Shown here in pieces: positions 1 to 11,512 of a stretch of DNA of 64,000 nucleotides. The notes under the pieces were generated by a model. The model was not told where the DNA came from and ran no database searches. It saw nothing but the letters and a program-made list of their open reading frames with translations. Source of the stretch: Cinnamomum chago. Its lineage: Eukaryota > Streptophyta > Magnoliopsida > Laurales > Lauraceae. Both the position numbers and the translations under genes were made by a program. The stretch lies in contig CP142451.1 of assembly GCA_038049695.1 (NCBI GenBank), positions 67,709,501-67,773,500 of the forward strand. Reading direction: 5' to 3'. Within the stretch, counting starts at the first letter, position 1. Every line of letters starts with the position of its first letter.

Positions 1-849
1 AAAGGCCTACGATAGGGTATCTAGAGATTTAGAAGGAATGTTCTAGGAGGTTATATTGAAATTATTAAAGACATGTATGAAAGAACAATAACGAGTGTGG
101 GTCAGCCCTAAGCCCTTGTCTCATTTGCACTGATTATGGATGAGTTAATTGCTCATATTCAAGAAGAGGTAACTTGGTGTATGTTATTTGTAGATGATAT
201 TGTGTTGGTAGATAAATCAAGAGATGGTGTGAATGCAAAAGGCTTTAGAATCCAAAGGCTTTAAAATAAGCCGTACAAAGACGGAATAGATGGAGAGATT
301 GATGAAGATGTCGAACATAGGATAAATTCAAGATGGTTGAGGTGGAGGCTTGCTTCTAGAGTTCTTTGTGACCGACAAATGCCAACAAGATTGAAGAGAG
401 AATTTTGCAGGACATCAATTAGACCAGCTATGACCTATGGAGCAGAATGTTGGCCAATCAAGAAGCAGCATATGCACAAAATAGATGTAGCAGAGATGAG
501 AATGTTGAGGTGGATGTGTGGTAAAACTAGGAAGGATAAAATTAGAAATGAGCACTTTTGAGAGCATTTAGGGGTAGCAACGATAAGAGATAAAATTAGA
601 GAAACTCGTTTGAGATGGTTTAGGCATGTCCAACGTAGGCCGGTAACGGCATCGATAAGGAAAAGTTTGGCCATGAAGGTTGATGGCCCACCAAGGGGAA
701 GGGGTAGGCCAAAGAGGACGTGGTAAAATGGATATGAGGAAGTGTAACTTAACTGAGAATTTGACTCAAGATAGATTGGAATGGAGAAACAGAATTCGTG
801 TAGCCGACCCCAACATAGTTAGAACAAGGCTTTGATGATGATGATGATT
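1..849 (+). mobile_element. RTE-type LINE, 3' end, decayed
   Basis: This is the 3' part of a non-LTR retrotransposon whose 5' part lies outside the window. Broken frames give a reverse transcriptase start (KAYDRV-like, about 5-20), the polymerase box as FVDD near 188-200, and the long C-terminal region around 337-720 with the plant RTE signature YGAECWPIKKQH and MLRWMCGKTRKDKIRNEH, followed by ETRLRWF and GRGRPKRTW. Several in-frame stops (for example 559 and 724) and an internal deletion near 235-265 show it is dead. The copy ends in a short trinucleotide tail of gat/atg repeats near 832-849, typical of RTE elements, rather than a poly-A tail. Family assignment rests on motif recognition only. 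Confidence 0.85.
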
Positions 850-2785
850 ATGTTAGAAATGGCCTTGGTGCAGTGCACACCCATTTAGCCATTGGACCAG
901 AAAACTAGGCCTGAGTACAGTCCACGGACCTTTAAACAAAGCCCCAAATCCTGCTCAGCAGGCTGAGCTTAGGCTGGCCTAGCCCTTGATCACCCTATGT
1001 ACTTTTGGCCTCCCCACTGACTACTGACTTTCTTCTATCTTGTATATATATTCGTACGATTTATTAGTTCTGTCTTATATGTGATTCTAACCCTTGGACT
1101 TGATGCTCATGGCCATCTGTGCCCCTTGAATTCATCTCTCTTTCTATATATCTATCCTGATATTGCAAAGTAGAGATTGATTTCTTGCAAATTGCAACCC
1201 TATATGTATCTTGAACCTTTTATGACAAAAATTGCCCCTGCCCATTGGTTGTCTTGTCTGATTGATGCTTTATAGCATGTGTGACTCTTCATTTGTCCAC
1301 ACGCTCACACAATAGAACTTTAATAGAAAAAAAAAAAGATCATAGGTGAGCTGATTGTTGTATCCCCAACAAAAATGTAAATAATTTTCTCTTAAATGGC
1401 CTTGTGAACTTCAATGACATACAATTTTTCTGGCATTGGAATGTGCGAAAAATGCTTCAAAATGGTGGTCTCCTTAAAATGTAGGCATGTGTTTAATTCT
1501 ATGACACCTTGTTGCCTTGTATGTTTGTCTATTCCATTGACCCTTGTTAGAGTTCTTCTAACCTAAATTTTCCACTAAACCAAATCGGGTCCATTGACCC
1601 TTGTTAGAGTTCTTCAAACCTAAATTTTCCACTAAACCAAATTGGGTCTACTGCCGAGGTAGAGTACTCTACCTACCCCGCATCAGTTGGGAATTGGTAT
1701 TTAGATAATGATGGACTAAAAAAGTATTATGTATTTTGGCCATTTCGACAGTTCATCTTTTTTTCCTGTCTCTCTTACATATTCTGAATTTGGTTATCCT
1801 GCTGCAGCACTGTTTGCTATATGATTGACATGACAGAATACATGATCTATTTTTTTTTTTCTTCTTCTTTACAGCAACATTATGAGACTGTAGCTGCATA
1901 GATGCTATACATAATGTAGGGGAACTGATTCTTCTGTGGATTTGCAGGTCCCCATTCTCTCCATCAAAGAGCATTTATCAAAAGAAGGAATAGAAGTTAG
2001 AATGTGATGCTTCCAAGCCTTGGAACTTCAGTGAATGTAAATGTTCGGATCTAGTTTCATTTTTTCTTCCTCGTACCCATATTTTCCTTTTTTAGAGGTA
2101 AGAAATTTTGTAATAGTAAGGCAAGTATTCGAGCATTCGTCTGGCATGGCAGTTGAATTCACTGAAATGTTTTAAATTATGTAGAGGCAGGTTCTAATTT
2201 AATGATTCAATGAATGTGCATCCTGGTTTAATCTAGTTTTGCTATTTCATATGGAGTTTGATTGCATGATTTTGTTAAAGGGAAAGCTTAAGGAAATTCA
2301 AATAAAAAGATTTTTACTAATTTAAAAAATAATTTGTAAGAAAGGTGATTATAAAGTAGGTTAATCCAATGATATGAAAAGTTTTCTCGGTCCTGGCTCT
2401 TGATAAAGCACCCCTCAAAAGTCTTCTTGATATGAAAAATCTCCAGTTAATGGTCTATGGGTCTCGCTCAAAGAAATAGATTACATTCAAGAGGCAGAAG
2501 GCTAAAGTTACACGTTTTCTGTTGGTTTGTCATTGTGAGTGTGCGGTGCTCGCTTAAGGTTTTTCCAATTATTAGAGTTAAGGGGTGAAGGATATAATGT
2601 ATTGATGCGGATGGGGGACCTTGACTTTCCTAGGATTTGTTCCATCTTCCTTTGAGGAAAGGTTTTTTCGATGCTCATTTTTGGATGTTCATATTTGATC
2701 CACCTTGGGATTGATTCCTATGATTCTATACAAACTAAGAGGCACTAAATGCAATTTAGAAGAGGAAGGGTCGCCGAATGTTTTA
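850..2785. other. intergenic, no gene recognised
   Basis: AT-rich sequence with scattered stops in all frames. The only structure seen is the 57-bp tandem duplication at 1533-1648 and short homopolymer runs (A run near 1327, T run near 1850). No transposon termini were recognised. Confidence 0.6.
1533..1648. repeat. 57-bp tandem duplication
   Basis: Two adjacent copies begin at 1533 and 1590 with tccattgacccttgttag and end with caaat(c/t)gggtc. They differ at only two or three positions, so the duplication looks fairly recent. Confidence 0.9.
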
Positions 2786-3777
2786 GGGGTGTTTGGAAAT
2801 CAAATATTTCTAAAAATATTTTTTTATATCATCTCATACTTTAGAACGTAATCTATACACATAAAAACTACGTGTTCGGATGACGTAGAAAGTGTCATGC
2901 AATATCTCACTTTCTTATAAAAACCTTCATGTTCTAATATTCAAGTATATGATGTGTAAAACAGTCTTTCATTAAGAAAAACTAACAAAATAAGGATCAA
3001 GAGTATTTGCCAACAAGAGGGGAAGTTTATGAGAAACTACTACCATGGTGGCCCATTATATTTTTTAATATTGATGGTTTCTATAGGAATCTTACTATGA
3101 CTCTCAATCATAGATGGGCCCTTTAGTGTTTATAAATTTTATGTGGGTCCCATAGCTTTATCATAATTACATAGTTTCTTTATTGAGTGCTAATATTAGG
3201 TGGGTCTTACAAATATCACATTAGGCAATTCCTACCATAATCACCAATATTAATGGAACCCTAGTGATTACTATAATTAGCTTGGTTAATATGATTGTTA
3301 ACATCAAAAGGGTCCTACATTGATTTTTCATAAATGGATTCTTTAATGATGTTTAACACTCGATAGGGTTCTCTGCGATAATTACCATTGGATGTATTAC
3401 ATTATAGTTATTAACATTTGGTGGACCCACATTGATTAAAATACATTGCTCGTGCTTTTTAACATTCAATATAATGATTTTCTAATTAAATGGGCCTTAC
3501 CATGGTTGCGAATATTAAATCACTCTAGTATGACTACTAGTTAGTGGATTTTCATTGGGTCAATCATCCCGATTTCTCTATTCATTTCTTGTTTCAGTGC
3601 ATCATCTAGTAAATATTTTATAAATTGCCAAACACTTCAAGATATATTGAAATTTGTAGAGATTATCAAACACTATAAGTGACATAATATTATAATATGA
3701 TACTAGTTTATTATGTGATAATGAAATCTTACAATATTTAAATTTGGTGATATTACGTTCATTTATCCAAACACCCC
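2786..3777. mobile_element. candidate non-autonomous TIR element, about 1 kb
   Basis: The stretch is bounded by inverted ends: ggggtgtttgga at 2786 and tccaaacacccc ending at 3777. Ends of the GGGTGTTTGG type are common in plant hAT and Harbinger-like MITEs. The interior is AT-rich and non-coding. No convincing target-site duplication was found, so both the superfamily and the exact ends are uncertain; the pairing of ends could be coincidental. Confidence 0.4.
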
Positions 3778-4451
3778 CTTATTTTATGAATATGAAATAT
3801 TGGTTAAAAAAAACCAACAAATTGTCAGATATTATTCTTTTGGAACTTAGGGACACCAAATGCCTCCTAGGGGATAAAGAGTCGATGAAATCAAGTCCTT
3901 CCAAGCTGAAAGAAGAGGAGGAAATTGAGCGATGCAATGTCTCAAACTTTATTTTAAGCCAATGCCTTTACATGATTTCGAGGGGACATCTTGCCAACAT
4001 GTTCATGGTTGGGTGGTGTAGGCACTATTGGCTAGTCTTCTAAAATGCAAAGACAATGTATAGAGAGTTTTGTTAAAGCTATCAAAGAAGATGCTATAAC
4101 AAAACACAAACAATATATCATTAGACTAAGACCCAAATGGTGGAGGTCGAAAACATTTCAACAATTTCATTTTTGGATTGACTAAAATAAAAAATTGCAG
4201 ACTAAATGCTTAACATTATTACAACAAACATTTGGTCAGAGGCAACCATATGAAAACTCAAAAAAGAAGCCCACATCCAGGGCATTTGGCGTGTATATGA
4301 CATCCAAGTGTGATCAATTTAATTAATACACATCCTAAATTTTTCTGTCATTAGGTTCCACTTTTGGATTTAATCACATTAGATAATACTTAGAATGTGT
4401 ATTTAAATTTTCATTTCAGTGAGCAACAAGATTAGCATGGGTTGTTGTCGT

Positions 4452-4557
4452 TGACCTGTGCTTAGACGAGTTATTGTGTTGGTTAATAATTATATTATTT
4501 CTGCTGACCTGTGCTTAGACGAGTTATTGTGTTGGTTAATAATTATATTATTTCTAC
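4452..4557. repeat. 53-bp tandem duplication
   Basis: Two almost identical adjacent copies start at 4452 and 4505 (tgacctgtgcttagacgag) and run to the same AT-rich end. Confidence 0.9.
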
Positions 4558-4756
4558 TATAAAGAGTCGTATACACCATTTATCTCTGTATAATTATACC
4601 ACACTGTAAGAAGAGGTCTTTATAACAAATCCCACTGTAGAATCAAGGTAGAAGATAGAGAAGCGTCGCTGTCTCTCTCCAGTTGAGCTATAGACTGAGA
4701 CCACATAAAAGAAGCCTTTGTTATCACCAGGAGGCAATCCCATCATACCCAAGATT

Positions 4757-4849
4757 TCAATGGCCATACTAAATTACTCATTAAAAAAAAAAAAAGGAAT
4801 CTCAGATATCAATGGCCATACTAAATTACTCATTAATAAAAAGGAATCT
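4757..4849. repeat. 52-bp imperfect tandem duplication
   Basis: The segment tcaatggccatactaaatta is repeated at 4757 and 4809. The copies differ mainly in the length of an A run. Confidence 0.85.
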
Positions 4850-5031
4850 TTCGATCCACTGTAATGTCAAAAGAAAGCAAAATAAATAAATAAATAAATA
4901 AAAGTAAAACAAGAACCATGTCGCATATAAGGGCCAACCTCTCGTGAGATACTCTCATGCGAGGAAAATTCCCAGCCTTTGTGGGACCCATTTAGATGCA
5001 AACCAATCATAGGAGGATTGTGTGATGGTAA

Positions 5032-5336
5032 TGTAAAGAAGCAGGTCAGCAGCAAGTTAGCTTGACCAATGGGCCAGCCCACAACCCATGTATTGGGTCA
5101 GCCCACAAGTCAACATTGTATGAGTTGTCACTGGATATTAGATAGATATTAGGTTCCTTATCTATGCCTGTAATCTTGTAATCAGATCTTAATTAGATCC
5201 ACTAATTTAGGCTACAGTCTAATATATGTAACCATCGTCCATACAAATTAATACACAATGATATTGCAACTCGTCTCTCTTGCATGCTTCTGTTTTCTCT
5301 CTTGTTGCTTCTGGTTTGGTTCAAGAGTCTCTAACA
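5032..5336 (+). repeat. 5' LTR of the decayed copia element
   Basis: It begins tgtaaagaagc, ends ctctaaca, and is followed at once by the primer binding site. It matches 9756-10051 apart from scattered changes and one 11-bp insertion near 5185-5200. Confidence 0.95.
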
Positions 5337-5349
5337 TGGTATCAGAGCC
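5337..5349 (+). other. primer binding site (initiator tRNA-Met type)
   Basis: tggtatcagagcc matches the usual plant copia primer binding site complementary to the initiator methionine tRNA. Confidence 0.93.
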
Positions 5350-5577
5350 TTGGAAGCCAATCTGTGATCATCTTCTTCAGCCGGATCCTCTCTGATCATC
5401 TCAGATCAAGCGTGGCCCACCTGTGATCATCAGCATCACCATCTCAACGGTTTCTTCCCTCTTGGTCGCCTAAATATTCTCCTGTTTATGAAGATTTTTC
5501 CAACATTTATTGCTCATCAGAGGCTTCTGGGGCTGGATTTCTCCTTATTCAGACTGTGAGCACCTTGCTTTGGTTCA

Positions 5578-6393
5578 ATGTCTTCTGATCGAACTGTATC
5601 GGGAATTACTGTCATCCTTGATGGCACCAATTATCCTTATTGGTCCCATCTCATGCAAAATTTCCTCAAAGGTAAAAAAACTGTGGAAATATGTTGCTCA
5701 GCAAATCCCTACACCAGACAGTAAGGATGTCACTTTTGAGGAATGGGAAGCTTCTGTTGGGAAAATAAATTCTTGGATTGCCAATTCAGTCAATCCATCT
5801 ATTGGAAATCAATTAGCTCAATTCAATTGTCCTAAGGCTGCTTGGGATTATTTAGCACGATTGTATACTCAGTCTAATGCTGCTCGCCGATATCAGTTAG
5901 AATAGGAAATCAAAACTGCAGACCATGGGAATGACTCCATTCATGATTTCTTTATCAAAATGACTGTCTTATGGGATCAACTGGCTCTAATGGAACCCAC
6001 TTTTAAAGCAACTGATGATGCTCACACCTTTGAAGTCTATAGGCAACAGACTCGCCTGGTTCAGTTTCTTATGACCCTCCGCCTTGATTTTGAACATAAT
6101 CGTGGTCAGTTATTACATCGGTCACCACTGCCTTTTGTTGATACGGCACTCTCAAAACTTTTGGCAGAAGAACAAACTCAACTTTCTCTTACAAGGAAGA
6201 AACATGTGGAGCCCACACATGTCTTGTCAGCAAATGTTAGTACCCACAGCATGATCGCTCCTTTTCATCTGGTACCAATGACTTTTGCAACTATTGTAAG
6301 AAGAAAGGACACTGGAAACGGGATTGCCCAACCAGACCTCCAAGGCCGAACAATAAGACCAAACACTCTGGTCAACAGCCCAATCGTGGTCCC
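5578..6393 (+). pseudogene. copia gag, broken
   Basis: Structural capsid gene of the copia element. A start codon at 5578 opens a frame with the copia gag opening (DGTNYPYW, then WSHLM). The frame shifts near 5675, after which WKYVAQQ and the WDYLARLY / RRYQLE block of the UBN2-type gag domain are read (to 5905, stop TAG). It continues to about 6240 and shifts again before a CCHC zinc knuckle (CNYC...GHWKRDC) near 6285-6330. At least two frameshifts and one nonsense codon make it a pseudogene. Confidence 0.85.
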
Positions 6394-8105
6394 ATGCAAT
6401 CTTATCCACAACGACCCTATGCAGCCAATGTTACTGAAGATGATAGCTTTGTGTCTCCACAGATGGATCTTACATCTCAGATTCAGGCTATGGTTGATGA
6501 GCGCATGCAACAGTTGTTTTTTACTTCCTCCACTAGTTCTTCTTCTCAGATGGCCACTACGCCCTCAGCCTCTGGTTCTGCCATGTCCATTTCTGGTCTT
6601 TCAGGTACTCATGCTACTACATGGATTTCTTATTCTGGTGCATCCTATCATATGACAAATGATGTTTCCAAACTTCATAATTGTTATACTCCTGCTAGCT
6701 CTCTCACTATCCAAACAGCTGATGCCACTCATCTACCAGTCTCTCTTATTTGCTCCATTTCAAATAAGTTGTTCTCTCTTACTAATGTTTTGTGTGTTCC
6801 TCACTTGTCTATCAACTTGATCTCTGTTAGTCAATTGACTTCTTCTGGATTTCTTGTCTCATTTTCCTCTACTGGTTGTTCTGTGCAGGATCCGCGCACC
6901 GGGAGACAGATTGGGACCGGCCTTAGGTCAGGAGGACTTTACTATCTCCGCTCGCTGCACTTTCCATCATCCACAAATCCCCTGCCGCCCTTGTTTCATC
7001 TACATCACCATTTGCTCTTTGGCACTCTCGTTTAGCCCATTTATCTTTTAATAAAATGAAGTTTTTATGTTCTAGTGGTGTATTTGGTAACATTTCTGCA
7101 TCAGGCATTTCTACCTGTTTTGGTTGTGAATTTGGTAAACAACATGCATTCCCTTATAATAAAAGCACTTCTCTTTCTACTGCTACTTTTGCTTTAGTAC
7201 ATTCTAATGTCTGGGGACCGGCCTCTCAGCCCACGAAAGGCGGTTCCATTTATTATGTGCTGTTTATTGATGATTTCACTAGATATACATGGTTGTATTT
7301 GATGAAAAATCGTTCTGGGTTATATACTATCTACACTGCTTTCTCCACCATGGTTTCCACTCAATTCAACACGAGGATTAAAATATTCAGGTTTGATTCA
7401 GGGGGAGAATACATGTCCCACAAATTTCGTTCTTACCTGACCAATCAAGGGACTCTAGCTCAATTATCTTGTCCTGCCACACCACAACAAATTGGAGTAG
7501 CAGAACAAAAACACAGACATATTCTAGAGACTGCTAGATCCTTGATTTATTCCTCACATGTTCCTCTCCAATTCTGGGGGGAAGCAGTCCTTACTGCAAT
7601 CTATCTGATTAATAGAACACCATCCTCTGTATTATCTGGCACATCTCCATATGAAAAATTGTTTTCTTGTAAACCAGCCTTGTCTCATCTAAAGGTATTT
7701 GGTTGCACCTGTTTTGTTCTGTTGCATGACAATGAGAGAACCAAACTTTCCCCTAAATCCACTGTCTGTGTATTCTTAGGGTATGGCATCGAACAAAAAG
7801 GCTATCGATGTTATGACCCTAAAACTAATAAGCTACGGGTCTCGCGTAATGTCACCTTCTTGGAACATATACCTTTCTACACATTACCTACTTCATCCCC
7901 TTCTCCTGAGCAACCTACGATTTATCCTCTTGATCCCTTTCCAGACCTGTTTCCCTCCGATACACCTTCTCCTCCACCCCTGCAAGTCTATCATCGTCGG
8001 CCCAAAACTCCGTCCGCTCATTCGGACTCAGCAGCACCACCTCCTACTCCTGACCCCGGGCCTATCTCCTTTGCTCCAGATGTGCAGGATCCTCCTCAAA
8101 CTTGA
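6394..8105 (+). pseudogene. copia protease and integrase, broken
   Basis: The protease region reads WISYSGASYHMT near 6620-6655; the catalytic Asp of the usual DSGAS motif is Tyr here. A stop at 7033-7035 separates it from the integrase frame (7056-8105). There the first catalytic position reads HSNVWGP instead of HSDVWGP. The second Asp (FDSGGEY) and the Glu (GVAEQKHRH) are present. The integrase C-terminal region (KVFGCTCFV, VFLGY) follows. Two altered catalytic residues plus the stop indicate an inactive copy. Confidence 0.88.
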
Positions 8106-8114
8106 AGGTATCCA

Positions 8115-9720
8115 GTGCGCACCAGAATTCCTCCCTCTAGATTTGGCTTTGTTTGCACTGATCATTTTTCTCCGTCCTATAAGTCCTTTCTTGCAGAAAT
8201 TCATACCTTGGCAGAACCACAATCCTATAAAGAGGCCATTGCTCATCTGAACTGGCGATCTGCCATCGCAGAAGAATTTGAAGCTCTGCAGAAAACTCAA
8301 ACATGGGATCTTGTTCCTCTTCCCTCTAGAAAACGGGCTATCGGCTGCAAATGGATATTTAAGATCAAGACCAAATCTGATGGATCTGTTGATCGCTACA
8401 AGGCTCGCTTGGTTGCCAAAGGCTACACACAAGAATATGGGGTAGATTATGAGGAGACCTTTGCTCCGGTTGCTAAGATGACAACAATCCGTACTTTTAT
8501 CTCTGTTGCCGCTATTAGCCATTGGCCACTCTATCAACTTGATGTCAAGAATGCCTTTTTGAATGGATTCCTTCAGGAAGAAATCTATATGCATCCTCCT
8601 CCAGGCGTCGTGAGACCTCCTCATTATGTGTGTCGTCTCAAACGTGCTTTATATGGACTCAAACAAGCCCCTCGTGCTTGGTTTGAACGGTTTAGCACCT
8701 GTATTATCAGCATTGTTTTTTCTCAGAGTGCCCATGACTCGACTCTATTCACTCGCTATTCACGATCTGGCTGTGTTTTCCTATTACTCTATGTCGATGA
8801 TATGATTATCATTGGCAGTGATACTTCTGGTATTCTATTCTTGAAGCGTTTTCTTCATCGACAATTTGAGATGAAAGACTTGGGTCATCTGCGGTATTTT
8901 CTAGGCATTGAAGTTGCCTACTTTCCCACAGGATATCTTTTGTCACAAACAAAATACTGCAATGAAGTTCTTCAACGGGCTGGACTCACAGATCTTAAAC
9001 CTATCTCTACTCCAATTGAACATAATCTAAAGCTTCGCACTACTGATGGAGATCTACTTTCTGATCTAACTCGTTATCGTGAAGTGGTCGACAGCTTGGA
9101 TTATCTGACCATTACCAGACCAGATATTGCCTATGCAGTACATGTGGTAAGCCAATTTGTTGCGCGACCCACTCATCTTCACTGGGCTACTGTACTGCGC
9201 ATATTGAGATACTTACAAGGAAGTTCCAACCGTGCCCTCTTTCTTTCCTCTAGTCAAGATCTTACTCTGCATGGCTATTCTGATTCAGACTGGGCAGGAG
9301 ATATCAATGATCGACGCTCTACCACAGGCTTCTCCATCTTTCTTGGCTCCTCTCTCGTCTCTTGGAAGAGCAAGAAACAGGAAGTTGTCTCACGGTCATC
9401 CATTGAAGCTGAATATCGTGTTATATCTCACACTACCACTGAAATTATTTGGTTTCGCTGGTTACTTCGTGATTTATGAGTCCTAGTTCCTAAATCCACC
9501 CCTCTCTTTACGGACAGTGAAAGTGCACGAAAACTGGCAACAAATGATGTCTTTCATGAACGGTCCAAACATCTTGAAGTTGACTGTCATTTCATTCGTC
9601 AACATGTTCGGAGTGGTACAATAAAGCTCTTCCAGATTTCCTCAGCTGCCCAGATAGCAGATTTTTTCACCAAAAGCCACTCCACCTCTCGTTTTTTGGA
9701 GCTAGTTCCCAAGCTCTCGA
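8115..9720 (+). pseudogene. copia reverse transcriptase and RNase H, broken
   Basis: The frame 8115-9479 carries the copia-type reverse transcriptase (CKWIFKIK, YKARLVAKGYTQ, DYEETFAPVAK, DVKNAFLNG, YGLKQAPRAW, polymerase box YVDDM near 8791) and RNase H (SDSDWAG near 9280, SSIEAEYR near 9400). A stop TGA at 9477-9479 cuts RNase H. The continuation (FTDSESA, HERSKHLEVDCHFIR, IADFFTK) is still readable to about 9720 in another stretch. Confidence 0.92.
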
Positions 9721-9740
9721 TGGTCACCTTCTCTCATCCA

Positions 9741-9755
9741 AAGCTTGAGAGGGGG
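9741..9755 (+). other. polypurine tract
   Basis: aagcttgagaggggg ends exactly at the first base of the 3' LTR; it is the expected plus-strand priming site. Confidence 0.9.
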
Positions 9756-10051
9756 TGTAAAGCAACATGTCAGCAGCAGGTCAGCTTGACCAATGGGCCA
9801 GCCCACAACCCATGTATTGGGTCAGCCCACAAGTCAACATTGTATGAGTTGTCATTGGATATTAGATAGATATTAGGTTCCTTATCTATGCCTGTAATCT
9901 TGTAATCAGATCCACTAATTTAGGCTACAGTGTTATATATGTAACCATCGTCCATACAAATTAATACACAATGATATTGCAACTCGTCTCTCTCTTGCAT
10001 GCTTCTGTTCTCTCTCTTGTTGCTTCTGGTTTGGTTCAAGAGTCTCTAACA
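9756..10051 (+). repeat. 3' LTR of the decayed copia element
   Basis: It starts tgtaaagcaac, ends ctctaaca, and is followed by target duplication ggtaa. It is slightly shorter than the 5' LTR because of an indel. Confidence 0.95.
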
Positions 10052-10056
10052 GGTAA

Positions 10057-11176
10057 GACCTCGTTGTGGACATTATTTTGGATAAAAATCAACACTACCA
10101 TTTATTCAGGGACCTTTAATTTTAACGGTTCTTAAATTACTCCTTTTGTGAAATTCAATCCAATTGTAATTATAATTTGGTTAGTATGAAATTAAAACGA
10201 GTATAAATTCCTGGGGGTTCAGTAAGTGTGAGAGGGTTGAATTAAATCACAAAGGATCCAAATGGTAGTAAGAAAGCTGTCTCTCATTCAAGCTTTGGAG
10301 AAATATCTGCTACATGTAAAATACGACCTAAATAGAACAGTTCGGTCACACACAAATGCCATTTCACAAAATTCAACCAATAAATGACATGCTCAGAATG
10401 TATGGCCTAGGATCTTCTCATTTGTGGGATTTAAGTGTTACAGAAAAGAGAGACTCATCAACCTGGACTTCTTATTTAAAAAGAGAAAAAAATAAAATGG
10501 ACATTTGAACGAGAAATTGGAGCATTCCACTTCTTGAGCCTGTTTTTTTCAATTAATTGGATTCCTATGATTTCTCGACAGGGTGTATTTCTATAAGGGG
10601 TTAAAAATAAAGAACAAAGCAAATACCAAACAATCTAACCTTCGAACTTAAAAAGGAAGATGGAAAACGAATACCCAGCCATCACCCTAGTATTTCAAAT
10701 CCTAGTTCGGTCAGGTGTAGTCTACATCCCCTACTACATATCCTCTACCCCTCACCTCTTTAATATTACTTTGACGGAGCTCATTTCACGATATATCCCT
10801 ATGTATTCAAGTCATATATACTTTTTTTACTAAAAAAAAAAAATTAGTCTAATGTACCCAATGCAAAACAAGCAGGCCATCTGGGAAGTGGGTAACTTAT
10901 TATACTTACAGATTATTCAGGGGCAGAGTAGTTAATAAGGAGTCAGAAGGTTAGGGGGAAAAAAACAATTAGTGTGTAAGGATTTGTGTCTTTCTAAAAA
11001 ATGTGTGTGTGAGAGAGAGAGAGGAGCCACACATGCTAAAGGAATAGAGATGTTACACAGTGACAATTGTTTTACTTCACTATTGAAAACGGGACCCTAA
11101 TCATGGCCCAAGTATAGAGAGAGAATGTGTAGTCATAGGAGGGTAAGCACTAGTACATGAAGCGTGAGGAAAGGAT
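10057..11176. other. downstream flank of PP4R2, no other gene seen
   Basis: AT-rich sequence between the copia element and the PP4R2 stop codon. It probably holds the PP4R2 3' UTR (minus strand, below 11177), but I could not fix a polyadenylation site. A (GA)-type run lies near 11010-11025. Confidence 0.5.
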
Positions 11177-11512
11177 CTATGATGTTGCTGGATTGAGCTT
11201 CTCAATGGATGGTGAGGCTTCAGATGGGTCGGAAATGGTGGTCAGCTCGGGGCTGGTTTCGGATGTTTCAGCAATATTTTCCCCCATCTTTTTCTTCGTA
11301 GCATCCGTATCTGTGTGCTTGTTGTCTTCATCAGCCTTTGCATTTGCCAATTCCTCATCACCATCACTTATCATGGCTTCAACATCATTTTCAATTTCGT
11401 TCGGGTGAGGTGGGGGTGCCTGATTGCCTTCTTCAGATTCAACTGTATTCTGCATTGTTTTTGACGGATATGGCTCAGTACATACGGTCAAAGTTGATGT
11501 AACCAGCAGATT
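11177..11512 (-). CDS. PP4R2L: PP4R2 exon 7 (last exon)
   Basis: The exon begins after the acceptor tttttcccgtttgcag (read on the minus strand) and runs 111 codons to a stop at 11177-11179. It opens NLLVTSTLTVCTEPYP, the end of the conserved domain, then becomes acidic and low-complexity. Confidence 0.88.
   Translation of the reverse strand, partial: NLLVTSTLTVCTEPYPSKTMQNTVESEEGNQAPPPHPNEIENDVEAMISDGDEELANAKADEDNKHTDTDATKKKMGENIAETSETSPELTTISDPSEASPSIEKLNPATS

Larger units (their letters stand above)
3778..5026. other. intergenic, no gene recognised
   Basis: No coding sequence is supported. The stretch holds two short tandem duplications (4452-4557 and 4757-4849) and ends at the target site of the copia element. 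Confidence 0.6.
5032..10051 (+). mobile_element. Ty1-copia LTR retrotransposon, full length but decayed
   Basis: The element has two LTRs (305 and 296 bp), a primer binding site tggtatcagagcc directly after the 5' LTR, a polypurine tract directly before the 3' LTR, and a perfect 5-bp target duplication ggtaa at 5027-5031 and 10052-10056. Internal order is gag, protease, integrase, reverse transcriptase, RNase H, which defines copia. The reading frames are broken by stops and shifts, and the LTRs differ by several substitutions and an 11-bp indel, so it is older than the copia element at 38413-43919. It lies about 1.1 kb downstream of the last PP4R2 exon. Confidence 0.97.

Noticed and set aside
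3744..4043. 99-codon ORF in the upstream intergenic region
   Set aside because: It crosses the candidate TIR end at 3777, has no recognisable motif, and its base composition is like its surroundings.
8028..8624. 198-codon minus-strand ORF over the copia reverse transcriptase
   Set aside because: Antisense shadow of a well-recognised reverse transcriptase frame.
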